A stretch of DNA of 37,534 nt from CAJKWP01 sp964554475 (GCA_964554475.1 CAZKOT010000009.1:1-37534); one strand, 5' to 3'; shown: positions 1-9,327, counted from the first letter of the stretch. Numbers and translations: made by a program. The notes: a model not told the origin generated them from the sequence alone.

Positions 1-71
1 GACAGTCTGCACAATATTTTTTATAAATAACAAAAGAATAAAACTGCTATTTTATTAATAAGTAATGTAAA

Positions 72-764
72 TTAAATTTCCATTTTTACTTTGCTATTAT
101 GATCAACAGATTTAACAACAAAAGCATTTGCACCAATCGTACTTCCTTTTCCTATTACGGTTTTCCCACCCAAAATTGTTGCATTTGCATAAATTGTAAC
201 ATTGTCCTCAACTGTAGGATGTCTTCTTTGTCCTTTTTGCTCTCTGTTTTCAAGATGTAATGCTCCCAAAGTTACACCTTGATAAATTGTTACATTGTTT
301 CCAATTACTGTTGTTTCACCAACAACAACACCTGTTCCGTGGTCTATTGCAAAATATTTTCCAATTTCAGCACCAGGATGTATGTCAATACCAGTTACTG
401 AATGAGCAAGTTCAGTGATAATTCTGGCAATATTTTTTAAATTTCTTTTATAAAATTCATGTGCAACTCTGAAATACAAAATTGCTTTATATCCAGGATA
501 ACAATATATAATTTGGTTTAAACTGTCTGCTGCCGGGTCATTATTAAATATTGCCTCTGCATCTAATTTAAGTAAATCTTGAATATTAGAAGCATTATTA
601 GAAATTTCCATTAAAATAGAATTAATATTTTCTTTTTTATCAATTTCAAAAAATAATATTCTTTTTGCTAATTTTTTTATAGTATTTTTACGAAAGGTAT
701 TATTACTAACACTATATATAAATTCTTCTAATACATTTTTTAAAGTTTGTAATTGTTTTTCCAT
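72..764 (-). CDS. cysE: Serine O-acetyltransferase (CysE/EpsC type)
   Basis: This enzyme transfers acetyl from acetyl-CoA to L-serine to give O-acetylserine, the precursor of cysteine, in the cytoplasm. The 230-aa protein has a helical N-terminal half and a left-handed beta-helix of hexapeptide repeats from about residue 125, containing the family signatures DIHPGAEIG, DHGTGVVVGET and IYQGVTLGA. The C-terminus (SVDHNSKVKMEI) ends like the SVPP-x-SKV-type tail of the family, so the gene is probably complete. The ATG is preceded by AGGA and a good promoter. The next gene on this strand is a recombinase, so there is no cysteine-pathway neighbour in view. The family call is firm; only the exact subfamily is uncertain. 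Confidence 0.92.
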   Translation of the reverse strand: MEKQLQTLKNVLEEFIYSVSNNTFRKNTIKKLAKRILFFEIDKKENINSILMEISNNASNIQDLLKLDAEAIFNNDPAADSLNQIIYCYPGYKAILYFRVAHEFYKRNLKNIARIITELAHSVTGIDIHPGAEIGKYFAIDHGTGVVVGETTVIGNNVTIYQGVTLGALHLENREQKGQRRHPTVEDNVTIYANATILGGKTVIGKGSTIGANAFVVKSVDHNSKVKMEI

Positions 765-796
765 AATTTTTCCTGCTTTATAAAATTTTTGTAATT

Positions 797-824
797 ATTA
801 TATTATATTTAAAATTAAATGCAA
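797..824 (-). promoter_or_regulatory. Sigma-A type promoter of cysE
   Basis: Read on the minus strand, TTGCAT (819-824) is followed by a 16-base spacer and TATAAT (797-802), about 33 bases before the cysE start. A second overlapping TATAAT lies five bases upstream but gives a poor spacer. Found by eye only. Confidence 0.55.
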
Positions 825-850
825 GTGATTATTTATTATTTAATTTTTTT

Positions 851-1876
851 TTACCTTAATTTGACTTTATCCGCTGCTTTTCTTCTAATGTCCTCACTGA
901 TTGCTGCATAATGTTTTTTTGTTGTGTTAACGTCTTTATGACCTAAAACATCTGCAACGACATAAATATCTTGAGTTTCGCGATAAAGATTAGTTCCGTA
1001 AGTGCTTCGTAATTTATGGGGAGAAATCTTTTTTAATGGAGTGATTAATTGAGCATATTTTTTTACTAGGTTTTGAACTGCACGCGGAGTAATTCTTTTG
1101 TTTTGAAGAGAAAGGAAAAGTGCGTTACTGTCGCTGTTGAATTTACTGTCTCTTTCTTTTAGGTAATCAATTAATGCTTGTCTTACTTCACTAGAAAAGT
1201 AAAGAACAACTTGACTTCCACCCTTTCTAGTAACCTTGAAAGCATTGTTGCGAAAATCAATGTCTTCAACATTAAGACCAACGCACTCGCTTATTCGAAT
1301 TCCGGTTCCTAAAAATACTGTGAGAATTGCAACATCACGAATTTTTGTGTGCTTGTTATAACTAATTTGAGTTTTACTCATAAATTGTGGGTTTTCTGCT
1401 TCATTTAAAATGTTTGCAACTTCATCAACTTCAAGACGAATTATAGGTTTTTGATATTGCTTTGGGGTTTTAATTTTACTTGCAATGTTTTCTTTTAAGT
1501 AATCTTTGTTGTAAAAATACTTAAATAATGTTCGTAGTGTTGCAAGTTTACGTCCTTTTCCTTTTTCATTGTTTGTGTAACTTTTTTCTTCATAAGTGTA
1601 ATAAGAAAGATAACTTAAAAACTTTTCTATGTCCAAAAGCTTTAATTGATTCAAATCGTCTAAAGTAATTTTTGAAGCATCTTTTCCAAATTTAAATTTT
1701 GAAATATAATCAAAAAAAATTCTTAAGTCACTCGCATAATTTAATCTTGTAAGGGGTGTTGTGTAATTTTCAATACCAACAAAAAATTCATAACAAAATT
1801 GTGGCATTTTTTCAAGATAGTTTGATAATGCTTTAATATTGTTTTTATTCCTCTCTAAAAAATAATTGGATTTCAT
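851..1876 (-). CDS. Tyrosine recombinase / integrase (XerC/XerD-like)
   Basis: This is a site-specific DNA recombinase. The 341-aa protein has an N-terminal SAM-like core-binding domain (about 25-135) and a C-terminal catalytic domain with all expected residues: Arg194 (TGIRISE), Lys218 (beta-hairpin RKGG), His287 and Arg290 (SPHKLRST), His313 (LGHKDV) and the nucleophile Tyr323 (KKHYA). The catalytic site is therefore intact. Length and architecture fit XerC/XerD-like proteins. No flanking attachment repeats, excisionase or cargo genes are visible, so a chromosomal housekeeping role is as likely as mobility; no dif site is seen. There is no Shine-Dalgarno before the ATG, and a -10 box lies six bases upstream, so the message may be leaderless. 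Confidence 0.88.
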   Translation of the reverse strand: MKSNYFLERNKNNIKALSNYLEKMPQFCYEFFVGIENYTTPLTRLNYASDLRIFFDYISKFKFGKDASKITLDDLNQLKLLDIEKFLSYLSYYTYEEKSYTNNEKGKGRKLATLRTLFKYFYNKDYLKENIASKIKTPKQYQKPIIRLEVDEVANILNEAENPQFMSKTQISYNKHTKIRDVAILTVFLGTGIRISECVGLNVEDIDFRNNAFKVTRKGGSQVVLYFSSEVRQALIDYLKERDSKFNSDSNALFLSLQNKRITPRAVQNLVKKYAQLITPLKKISPHKLRSTYGTNLYRETQDIYVVADVLGHKDVNTTKKHYAAISEDIRRKAADKVKLR

Positions 1877-1882
1877 AATAGT

Positions 1883-1910
1883 ATTTTAATGCTTTTTGAA
1901 AAAAATACAA
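1883..1910 (-). promoter_or_regulatory. Promoter of the recombinase gene, probably leaderless
   Basis: On the minus strand TTGTAT (1905-1910), a 16-base spacer and TAAAAT (1883-1888) are followed by only ACTATT and then ATG. The predicted transcription start is the A of the ATG or very near it, and no ribosome-binding site is present. Confidence 0.45.
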
Positions 1911-2016
1911 AGCAAAATAATAAAATTAAATATTATAAATATAAATTAAAATGTATAAATATACATAGATTTTTTATTGATTTTGATTTAACAAAGTATA
2001 ATTGCGTTTATTTTGC

Positions 2017-2046
2017 TTGATTTAACACATTTTTCTGTTATATACT
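2017..2046 (+). promoter_or_regulatory. Putative serS promoter
   Basis: TTGATT (2017-2022) is followed by TATATA (2039-2044, 16-base spacer) or TATACT (2041-2046, 18-base spacer), 30 bases before the serS start. The 11-base string TTGATTTAACA occurs here and again at 1983-1993, where it is followed by GTATAAT, so tandem promoters are possible. No T-box leader (no specifier or antiterminator hallmark) is seen in the 200-base intergenic region. Confidence 0.4.
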
Positions 2047-2075
2047 TAATTATAAAAAAATTTTTGGGAGAAAAT

Positions 2076-3356
2076 ATGCTTGATATTAATTTAATAAAAG
2101 AAAAACCACAATATGTTAAAGATGCTTTGGCTAAAAAAGGTTTTGTTTTTGAGCCTGAGGGACTGTTGGATCTTGTTGAAAAAAAGAAAATACTTGTAAA
2201 AAAAAGTGATGAATTAAAAACAGAAAAGAACAAACTTTCTTCTTCAGTTCCCATTGTAAAAAAAGAGGGTGGTGATATTGCTACAATTTTTCAAAAAGTA
2301 AAAGATATTAATGTTAAAATTGAAGATGTAGAAAAAAAGATTTCGAAACTTGATCAGCAAATTGATGAAATAATGTTTATGTTGCCAACAATACCCGATG
2401 ATGATTTATTGCCAGGTGGAAAAGAAAATAATCAAATTATAAAAACATTTAAAGAACCTCCTAAATTTAATTTTAAACCAAAAAATCACGTTGAACTATG
2501 TGAAAGTTTAAAATTAATTGATTACAGTAGAGCAGCAAAAATGAGTGGAAGTGGGACATGGATGTACACTGATGAAGGTGCAAGACTTGAATGGGCATTA
2601 TTAAATTTTTTTGTTACTGAACATTTAAAAGATGGTTATACATTTATTCTCCCTCCTCATTTAATGAATTATGAAAGCGGTTTTACGGCAGGGCAATTTC
2701 CTAAATTCACAAAAGAAGATTTTTGGCTTGAAGGTACTAATCCAAAAAAATACTTGTTGCCAACTGCAGAAACGCCTCTTGCAAATATTCATAGAAATGA
2801 GATTTTAAGTGAAAAAGAACTTCCAAAAAAGTATTTTGCTTACACCCCTTGCTATCGCACTGAAGCAGGGAGTTACCGAACCGAAGAAAGAGGAATGATA
2901 AGAGGCTTTCAATTTAACAAAATTGAAATGTTTCAATATACCACAGAAGAAAATTCTCCAAAAGCATTTTTGGAACTTTTGAAAAAGGGCGAAACTTTGA
3001 TTGAAAAATTAGGTCTACATTTTAATACTGTAAAACTTGCAGCAGGTGATTGTTCTCACGCCCTTGCTAGAACTTATGATTTAGAAGTTTATATACCAAG
3101 TATGAATGGCTACAAAGAAGTATCTTCAGTTTCTAATGCAAAGGATTATCAGTCTAGGCGAGGAAATATTAAATACAGGGAAACAGAAAGCGGAAAAACA
3201 AAATTTTGTCACACTTTAAATGCTTCTGGTTTGGCCACAAGTCGAATTTTTCCTGCAATCGTTGAACAATTTCAAAATGCAGATGGTAGTGTGAATATTC
3301 CAAAAGTTTTAGTTCCGTTTATGGGTGGACAAACAATAATTAAGATAAAATCTTAA
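2076..3356 (+). CDS. serS: Seryl-tRNA synthetase
   Basis: This enzyme charges tRNA-Ser with serine. The 426-aa protein has the family's N-terminal coiled-coil arm (about 30-100) and the class II core: motif 1 around MSGSGTWMYTDEGARLEWAL, the serine-binding TAETPLA loop, motif 2 (YRTEAGSYRTEERGMIRGFQF) and motif 3 (LNASGLATSRIF). Length is normal. I chose the ATG at 2076 because GGGAG lies just upstream and the N-terminus MLDINLIKE matches the family; an upstream TTG at 2013 would add 21 unrelated residues. It is followed after 127 bases by an unrelated nucleotidyltransferase and stands as its own unit. Confidence 0.96.
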   Translation: MLDINLIKEKPQYVKDALAKKGFVFEPEGLLDLVEKKKILVKKSDELKTEKNKLSSSVPIVKKEGGDIATIFQKVKDINVKIEDVEKKISKLDQQIDEIMFMLPTIPDDDLLPGGKENNQIIKTFKEPPKFNFKPKNHVELCESLKLIDYSRAAKMSGSGTWMYTDEGARLEWALLNFFVTEHLKDGYTFILPPHLMNYESGFTAGQFPKFTKEDFWLEGTNPKKYLLPTAETPLANIHRNEILSEKELPKKYFAYTPCYRTEAGSYRTEERGMIRGFQFNKIEMFQYTTEENSPKAFLELLKKGETLIEKLGLHFNTVKLAAGDCSHALARTYDLEVYIPSMNGYKEVSSVSNAKDYQSRRGNIKYRETESGKTKFCHTLNASGLATSRIFPAIVEQFQNADGSVNIPKVLVPFMGGQTIIKIKS

Positions 3357-3483
3357 TTTTTATATATAAATAAAAAAATATAACATCAAATAAATTATTT
3401 ATTTTTATTACACTGTGAAAAAATTTAAGTAAAATAGAAAATAATTATTCTTAATTCACAATTAATTTTAATAAGGAAAAAAA

Positions 3484-4437
3484 ATGAAAGTATTTAATGA
3501 AGAAATAATTAATGAGTTTTCTGAACCTTGTCCTATTGATGTGGCAACAAATGTTTTGGATTGGGCAGAAGATGTTTTGACTGAAGTTATTGAAGATATA
3601 CGTAAAAAAAATCCCGTCGTTACATCTGATTATTCTTTTATGTTAGGTGGAGAGTTTTCTACTGGCGCAACAACAGTTAATTCCGAAATTGACCTTTACA
3701 TTTGTTTTAAATCTCCTCAACTGGAACTTAATACAATGAAACTTGTAAACAACAAGTTTATACGTTTTTGGAATAAAATAAAATTTTCTTGGAAAGGAGT
3801 TTTGGCCGATAAAAAAAGCAAACGTAGAAAGAAAAAAGAACAAGAAAAAATAAAAGCAAAACAAGAAGTAATAATTCCTATTAACAAGTTTTCAATTGCA
3901 AATCTTAAATCAGCAATAGTAAAAAATTTACTAAAATACATTGATACAACGAGTTATATTTTTGTAACGAATAATGGTTTCAAAATTGTTGCACGCGAGC
4001 ATTTAGGCATTGACATAAATGTTTTTCCTGTTATTTCTTCTTTAGACATGTTTAAACTTTATAATGATTACACAAATAAATTTTTTGAATTTAATTTTGG
4101 TGAAAAAGAACAAAACATAAAAGAAAAAATTGAAAAGATCGGCGAAATATTTATTTTACTTCTGCGAGTTTATAATAATTTGTTTTTTAATATTTTCGGT
4201 CAACATGCAAATCAATCATTGATTGAATCTTTGTTATATAATGTTCCTAATGAACTTTTTTACGGAGACTCTTTTTACGAAATATTTTTAAAAACATTTA
4301 ATTATTTAAAAAATATTAACATTAATAATTTTGTAAGTATTAATAATACTGAAAAGAAAATTTTTTCCGAAAAACTTATTGGTGAAAGCATAGTTCATGT
4401 TAATAATTTTTTTAAACATATTGAAAAGATGATGTGA
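3484..4437 (+). CDS. Orphan nucleotidyltransferase, Pol-beta superfamily (CD-NTase/OAS-like)
   Basis: I do not recognise a named gene, but the 317-aa protein carries a nucleotidyltransferase signature. Residues 55-73 read like the G-[GS]-x(n)-S-[DE]-x-D motif, with Gly55-Gly56, Ser67, Glu68 and Asp70 (NSEIDLYI). A third acidic residue, Asp177 (GIDINVFPV), lies where the family has its third metal ligand. A later ESLLYNVPNELF segment (249-260) resembles the helical motif seen in OAS/SMODS-type enzymes. A very basic insert (about 108-128, KKSKRRKKKEQEKIKAK) separates the two catalytic parts. The substrate is unknown: it could make an oligonucleotide or modify RNA or protein. The neighbours (serS, parE) give no effector gene. 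AAGGA precedes the ATG. The stop is TGA. Confidence 0.6.
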   Translation: MKVFNEEIINEFSEPCPIDVATNVLDWAEDVLTEVIEDIRKKNPVVTSDYSFMLGGEFSTGATTVNSEIDLYICFKSPQLELNTMKLVNNKFIRFWNKIKFSWKGVLADKKSKRRKKKEQEKIKAKQEVIIPINKFSIANLKSAIVKNLLKYIDTTSYIFVTNNGFKIVAREHLGIDINVFPVISSLDMFKLYNDYTNKFFEFNFGEKEQNIKEKIEKIGEIFILLLRVYNNLFFNIFGQHANQSLIESLLYNVPNELFYGDSFYEIFLKTFNYLKNININNFVSINNTEKKIFSEKLIGESIVHVNNFFKHIEKMM

Positions 4438-4486
4438 ACTTAAAAAAAGGAAAAATAGAATTAAAAATAAGAAAACGTATATAAAT

Positions 4487-4512
4487 AAAAAAATATTTGA
4501 AATATTTTTTTT
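4487..4512 (+). terminator. Weak A/T-only intrinsic terminator
   Basis: A ten-pair A/T stem (4487-4496 with 4502-4511) with a five-base loop runs into T residues, between the nucleotidyltransferase and parE. The stem lacks G/C pairs, so the call is tentative. Confidence 0.35.
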
Positions 4513-4535
4513 ATAACAATAAAAAGAGGAATTAA

Positions 4536-6476
4536 ATGTCAGCAACAGTTTATGATAGCAAAGATATTGTCGTTTTAGAAGGTTTGGAAGCAGTAAGACT
4601 GCGTCCTGGAATGTATATTGGAACAACGGGGTCTAAAGGACTACATCATTTACTTTGGGAAATTGTAGACAATTCAATTGATGAAGTTTCAAACGGTTTT
4701 GGAAATAAAATTACAATAGTTTTAAATAATGATGGAAGTGTAACTGTTGAGGATAATGGGCGAGGTATTCCAGTTGATTTACATCCCACACTCAAAAAAA
4801 GCGGTGTTGAAGTTGTTTTTACAAAACTTCATGCAGGTGGAAAATTTAATAACGAAAATTATAATTTTTCAGGAGGCTTGCATGGTGTAGGAGCATCTGT
4901 TACAAATGCACTTTCAAAATTTCTTAAAGTTTATGTACATCGAGACAAGAAGCGTTATTTTATGGAATTTAAAAGTTATAAGGATGATAAAGGAAAAGTA
5001 CATAGTGGAAAACCTGTTGCTCCGCTTAAAGAATTAGATTCAACAAATAAAACTGGAACTATTGTAACCTTTTTACCTGATCCTCTTATTTTTGGTGATT
5101 TGACTTTTAATTATGACACAATTTTTAAACGTGCAAAAGAACTTGCATATTTAAATAAAGGTATAATAATTGAATTAATTGACAAAAAAAACAAGTTGAA
5201 TGATGTCTTTTGTTTTGAAGGCGGATTAAAAGATTTTATTATGTATTTAAATGAAGGAAAATCATCCCTCTTTAAACCTCCACTTCATATTGTTGGAGAA
5301 ACAAACTTAATAAAATTTGAAGCNNNNNNNNNNACTGAAAATAGTTTTTCTTATGTCAATAATATTCCAACAACTGAAGGTGGAACACATGAAGTTGGTT
5401 TTCGCGTTGCTTTTACAAAAGCAATGAATGAATTTTCAAAAACAAAAGGACTTGTAAAAGAAAAAGAAAGGGCATTAATTGGTGATGATTTTCGTGAGGG
5501 AGCATCATTTGTCATTGCAATAAAAATGAGAAATATTCAATTTGAAGGTCAAACAAAAACAAAACTAGGAAATCCAGAAATTAAATCCGAAGTTGAAGGT
5601 GTTGTTTATTATGAACTTTCAAAAATGTTTAAACAAGCCGAATTTGAAAAAGCGTTTGAAGCAATTTATAACAAAGCTCGTATTGCAGCAAAATCAAGAG
5701 AGGCCGCAAGAAAAGCAAAAGAACTAACAAGGGCAAAAAATCAAATTGACAATTATAATCTTGTTGGGAAGCTTGCTTCGTGCACTGGAAGGAAAAACGA
5801 AAACTGCGAACTTTTTATTGTTGAAGGAGACAGTGCGGGAGGAAGTGCAAAAATGGGCAGAGATCGTTCATTTCAGGCAATTCTTCCTCTTCGTGGAAAA
5901 CCGTTAAATGCTGAAAAAAAACGTATTGACCAAGTTCTTGCAAATGAAGAAATTAGAACAATTATTAGTGCTTTGGAAACCGGAATCGGTGAGGATTTCA
6001 ATTTAAATAATTTAAGATATAACAAAGTAATAATTTTATCTGATGCGGACCAAGACGGTGCTCATATTAGAGCAATTTTATTAACTTTCTTTTTTAGATA
6101 TATGAAAGAACTTGTTACAAACGGACACGTCTATATAGGACTTCCTCCGCTATATAAAGTGTATAATTCAAAAACCGAAGAATATGTTTATTCTGATGTA
6201 GAGCTTGCAGAAACATTAAAAAAATTTGGAAAAAATTATCAAATACAAAGATATAAAGGTTTAGGTGAAATGAATCCCGAACAGCTTTGGGAAACAACAA
6301 TGGATCCTAAAAAACGAACAATTGTAAAAGTGGGAATTGATGATATTGCACAAGCGGAAGTTTTAATTTCAACACTAATGGGCGACAATATTGAAGCACG
6401 AAAGGCTTATATAAATAAGCATGCTAATTTTAATAAGGGTGACTCATATTTTGAAGAGATAAAATTAAAAAAATAA
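4536..6476 (+). CDS. parE: Type IIA topoisomerase ATPase subunit (ParE, or GyrB)
   Basis: This is the ATP-binding subunit of a type IIA topoisomerase that passes one DNA duplex through another, with the A subunit encoded next door. The GHKL ATPase has Glu42 and Asn46 (EIVDNSIDE), DNGRGIP (73-79) and GGLHGVG (113-119). The Toprim domain has EGDSAGGSAKMGRDR and a DADQDGAHI metal site, and the C-terminus has QRYKGLGEMNPEQLWETTMDP. The DADQDGAHI and NYNFSGGLHGVG variants look more like clostridial topoisomerase IV than gyrase, so parE is preferred; GyrB is the alternative. AGAGGA precedes the ATG. Ten N at 5324-5333 leave a few residues undefined. Confidence 0.85.
   Translation: MSATVYDSKDIVVLEGLEAVRLRPGMYIGTTGSKGLHHLLWEIVDNSIDEVSNGFGNKITIVLNNDGSVTVEDNGRGIPVDLHPTLKKSGVEVVFTKLHAGGKFNNENYNFSGGLHGVGASVTNALSKFLKVYVHRDKKRYFMEFKSYKDDKGKVHSGKPVAPLKELDSTNKTGTIVTFLPDPLIFGDLTFNYDTIFKRAKELAYLNKGIIIELIDKKNKLNDVFCFEGGLKDFIMYLNEGKSSLFKPPLHIVGETNLIKFEXXXXTENSFSYVNNIPTTEGGTHEVGFRVAFTKAMNEFSKTKGLVKEKERALIGDDFREGASFVIAIKMRNIQFEGQTKTKLGNPEIKSEVEGVVYYELSKMFKQAEFEKAFEAIYNKARIAAKSREAARKAKELTRAKNQIDNYNLVGKLASCTGRKNENCELFIVEGDSAGGSAKMGRDRSFQAILPLRGKPLNAEKKRIDQVLANEEIRTIISALETGIGEDFNLNNLRYNKVIILSDADQDGAHIRAILLTFFFRYMKELVTNGHVYIGLPPLYKVYNSKTEEYVYSDVELAETLKKFGKNYQIQRYKGLGEMNPEQLWETTMDPKKRTIVKVGIDDIAQAEVLISTLMGDNIEARKAYINKHANFNKGDSYFEEIKLKK
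5324..5333. other. Assembly gap (10 N) inside parE
   Basis: Ten undetermined bases lie in the transducer domain of parE, just before TENSFSYVNNI. The frame continues on both sides, but by comparison with the family pattern (B. subtilis GyrB, from memory) about four residues seem to be missing, so the gap length may be a placeholder. Confidence 0.97.
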
Positions 6477-6550
6477 TTAAAATTTGTGGCATATAATTGC
6501 AGAAAATAATTATGCAGAAAACGAAAGTGGAATTCAACCTAGGAGTATAA

Positions 6551-9199
6551 ATGAAAGACAAAAGCGAAAATAAAGAAAGTAAACAAGAAAATGAAAGCAA
6601 AAATTTTGAATCTGAATTAAAGGACAATAAACAAATTAATGATGTTCTTGATGGTCAGTTTGATTTTTCACAAATCGAAGAAAAAGAAATAAAAAATAAT
6701 CAATTAGAAAAAAATCTCGAAGTTGCAAATGAACTTTCAGAAGTGAAAAAAAGCAAGCGCAAAAAATCAAAACAAGATTTATTACCTCCTTTTGGTGGAG
6801 AAACCACAATATTTAAATCTCTTGATGAAGTTCTTCATGAATCCATGATTCCTTACACTGAACACGTTGTAATGGACAGAGCGCTTCCACGTGTTGAAGA
6901 TGGATTAAAACCTGTTCAACGAAGAATTCTTTTTAGTATGCTTGAATTAGGTCTTGAACCCGACAAAAGTTTTCGAAAAAGTGCAAGGATAGTGGGTGAT
7001 TGTATGGGAAAATATCACCCTCATGGAGATTCTTCTGTTTATGAAGCAATGGTTAGGATGGCACAAGATTTTTCACTACGTGAAACCCTTGTGCACGGTC
7101 ATGGAAACTTTGGTTCAATTGATGGTGATTCTGCTGCCGCTATGCGTTACACAGAAGCAAAATTAACTCCACTTGCAATGTTACTTTTGAAAGATTTAGA
7201 AAAAAATACAGTTCACTGGAGTTATAATTTTGATGATACATTAAAAGAACCTGATATGCTTCCAGGTGCTTTTCCAAATCTTTTAGTTAATGGTGCTTCA
7301 GGTATTGCAGTTGGGGTTGCAACAAATATTCCACCTCATAATTTGGAAGAAGTTATTAATGGAATTGTTGCTTATATTGCAAATAAAGAAATTACTCTTG
7401 AAGAAATGATGCAATATATTAAAGGTCCAGATTTTCCTACAGGAGCATATTTGCTTACAGATGAGGAATTAGTAAATGCTTATCAAAATGGAAAAGGAAA
7501 AATAATAATTAGAGCGAAAGTTGACATCGAAAAAGATGGCGACAAGGAACAGCTCGTAATTAGTTCAATTCCTTATCAAGTAAACAAGGCAGCATTACTT
7601 CAAAAAATTGTTGAATTAAAAGATAACAACAAAGATAAGCTTTTTGCAATTTCTGAAATAAGGGATGAATCGGACAGAAAGGGTATGAGGGCTGTTATTA
7701 AATTAAAAAAAGACGCAAATACGAAAGCAATTTTAGAATATCTTTACAAAACTACATCATTACAAGCTTCATTTGGAATAAATATGGTTGCAATTGCAAA
7801 CGGAAAACCAAAACAAATGGGTTTGTTAGAAATTATTTCATACTATGTTGAATATCAAAGAGAAATTGTTTATAGAAGAACTGAATATGATTTGAATGTT
7901 GCAAAGGAAAGGGAACATATTGTTGAAGGATTACTAATTGCAATTGCTAATATTGATGAAGTGATTAAAATTATTAAAAGTAGCAGCAGTGTTATGCATG
8001 CAAGAGATGCTTTAATTGAAAGATTTAAACTTTCAATTCGTCAAGCACAGGCAATTTTAGACATGAAACTTTCAAGACTTGTAAATTTAGAAATTTTAAA
8101 ACTTCAAGAAGAATTAAAACAATTAAAAAAATTAATTATTCAACTTACTGAAATATTAAATTCTAAAGCAAAACAATATAATGTTGTGAAGAATCAATTA
8201 CTTGAAATTAAAAAGCAATTTGGTAATCCTCGTAGAAGTCAAATTTTAGATTTAAAAGAGTTGAAAAATGAAAAAAATGATATAGAACCCGAAAGAGTTG
8301 CTTTTGCAAGAGAAATTGTGGTTGGTCTTACTGCAGCAAAAACAATTAAACAAATTCCTATGAAAAACTACTCACTTTCTCAAAAAGAGGTTGTTACAAA
8401 TTCAACATTATTTGATGTTCACACTCAACTTCGTAAAACTAAAACAGATGCACAACTTCTAATGTTTACAGATAAAGGAAATTGCTTGCGAATTTTGGCG
8501 GATAAAATTCCTGAAGCAAAATGGCGTGAAAAAGGGAGTGATTTATTATCGCTTTGTAAATATGCCACAAGAGATGAAGTTGTAGTTTCAATAATTATTT
8601 TAAATAAAGAAATAAAAAACGAATTTTTGTATTTTATGACTTCTTATGGTTATATTAAAAAAATTTTATTAGAAAATTGCATTATAAATAAAAATTTTTA
8701 TCAAGTTATGAAATTAAAGCAAGATGATAGCGTTATTTCAGTTGAAAATGCAAAATTAAATTCTTCTATTATTATGGTTAGTAAAGATGGTAACACCTTA
8801 AATTTTGACCCAAAAGATTTAACACCTCAATCGCGAGGAGCAGGTGGTGTTTTTGGAATTAATATTAACGAAAATGATAGAATTATTTGTGCTGAACAAG
8901 CTTCAACAAAAGGTTTTCTTACGATTTTAACCAACAACGGCTATTGTAAAAAAGTTCCAATAAGCGAGTTTTCAGTAATGCCACGTTACCGAAAAGGTTT
9001 AAAAATAATTAATAATAAAGATGGAATAAAGTCAATTGTATATGCTGATTATAATGAATTATCATGTTCAATTGCTTTAATTAATGGTGAAAAAATTCAC
9101 TTTATTGATTCAAAAGAAGTTGAGATTGCAGACCGAGTTGCTAAAGGAAAGCAACTTCACAAAGGCAAATTTCAAAAAGCATTTAGATATGAAGTTTAA
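6551..9199 (+). CDS. parC: Type IIA topoisomerase DNA-cleaving subunit (ParC, or GyrA)
   Basis: This is the DNA-breaking partner of the upstream ATPase subunit. The catalytic tyrosine is Tyr200 (AAMRYTEAKL). The quinolone-resistance region HPHGDSSVYEAM has Ser161 and Glu165, corresponding to E. coli GyrA Ser83 and Asp87, so no resistance change is obvious. A C-terminal beta-pinwheel-like region follows from about residue 560. The usual GyrA box (QRRGGKG) is absent, with only PRYRKGLKI near its place, which favours ParC. The protein is 882 aa, with an odd hydrophilic lead of about 85 residues rich in Glu, Lys and Asn before the core. AGGAG precedes the ATG, and it lies 74 bases after parE. Confidence 0.87.
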   Translation: MKDKSENKESKQENESKNFESELKDNKQINDVLDGQFDFSQIEEKEIKNNQLEKNLEVANELSEVKKSKRKKSKQDLLPPFGGETTIFKSLDEVLHESMIPYTEHVVMDRALPRVEDGLKPVQRRILFSMLELGLEPDKSFRKSARIVGDCMGKYHPHGDSSVYEAMVRMAQDFSLRETLVHGHGNFGSIDGDSAAAMRYTEAKLTPLAMLLLKDLEKNTVHWSYNFDDTLKEPDMLPGAFPNLLVNGASGIAVGVATNIPPHNLEEVINGIVAYIANKEITLEEMMQYIKGPDFPTGAYLLTDEELVNAYQNGKGKIIIRAKVDIEKDGDKEQLVISSIPYQVNKAALLQKIVELKDNNKDKLFAISEIRDESDRKGMRAVIKLKKDANTKAILEYLYKTTSLQASFGINMVAIANGKPKQMGLLEIISYYVEYQREIVYRRTEYDLNVAKEREHIVEGLLIAIANIDEVIKIIKSSSSVMHARDALIERFKLSIRQAQAILDMKLSRLVNLEILKLQEELKQLKKLIIQLTEILNSKAKQYNVVKNQLLEIKKQFGNPRRSQILDLKELKNEKNDIEPERVAFAREIVVGLTAAKTIKQIPMKNYSLSQKEVVTNSTLFDVHTQLRKTKTDAQLLMFTDKGNCLRILADKIPEAKWREKGSDLLSLCKYATRDEVVVSIIILNKEIKNEFLYFMTSYGYIKKILLENCIINKNFYQVMKLKQDDSVISVENAKLNSSIIMVSKDGNTLNFDPKDLTPQSRGAGGVFGININENDRIICAEQASTKGFLTILTNNGYCKKVPISEFSVMPRYRKGLKIINNKDGIKSIVYADYNELSCSIALINGEKIHFIDSKEVEIADRVAKGKQLHKGKFQKAFRYEV

Positions 9200-9327
9200 T
9201 TGATTTTGATTTATTTAATAAAAAAAAATATAAAAAATTAATCAATAATAATTTAAGTAAACATGACAAATGAGAGCATAATAATTTGAAGTATGTATTA
9301 TAAATAATACAAATTTTTATTATTTTA

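Noticed and set aside
1..71. Terminator after cysE
   Set aside because: Only a weak A/T-rich inverted repeat (around 38-57) is present, with no G/C pairs in the stem arms and too close to the window edge to judge.
765..2075. Integrated mobile element around the tyrosine recombinase
   Set aside because: No direct repeats, tRNA end, excisionase, transfer or phage genes are visible, and the flanking genes are ordinary.
3357..6550. CBASS-type anti-phage system around the nucleotidyltransferase
   Set aside because: The neighbours are serS and parE/parC; no effector, HORMA, TRIP13 or ubiquitin-like genes are present in the window.
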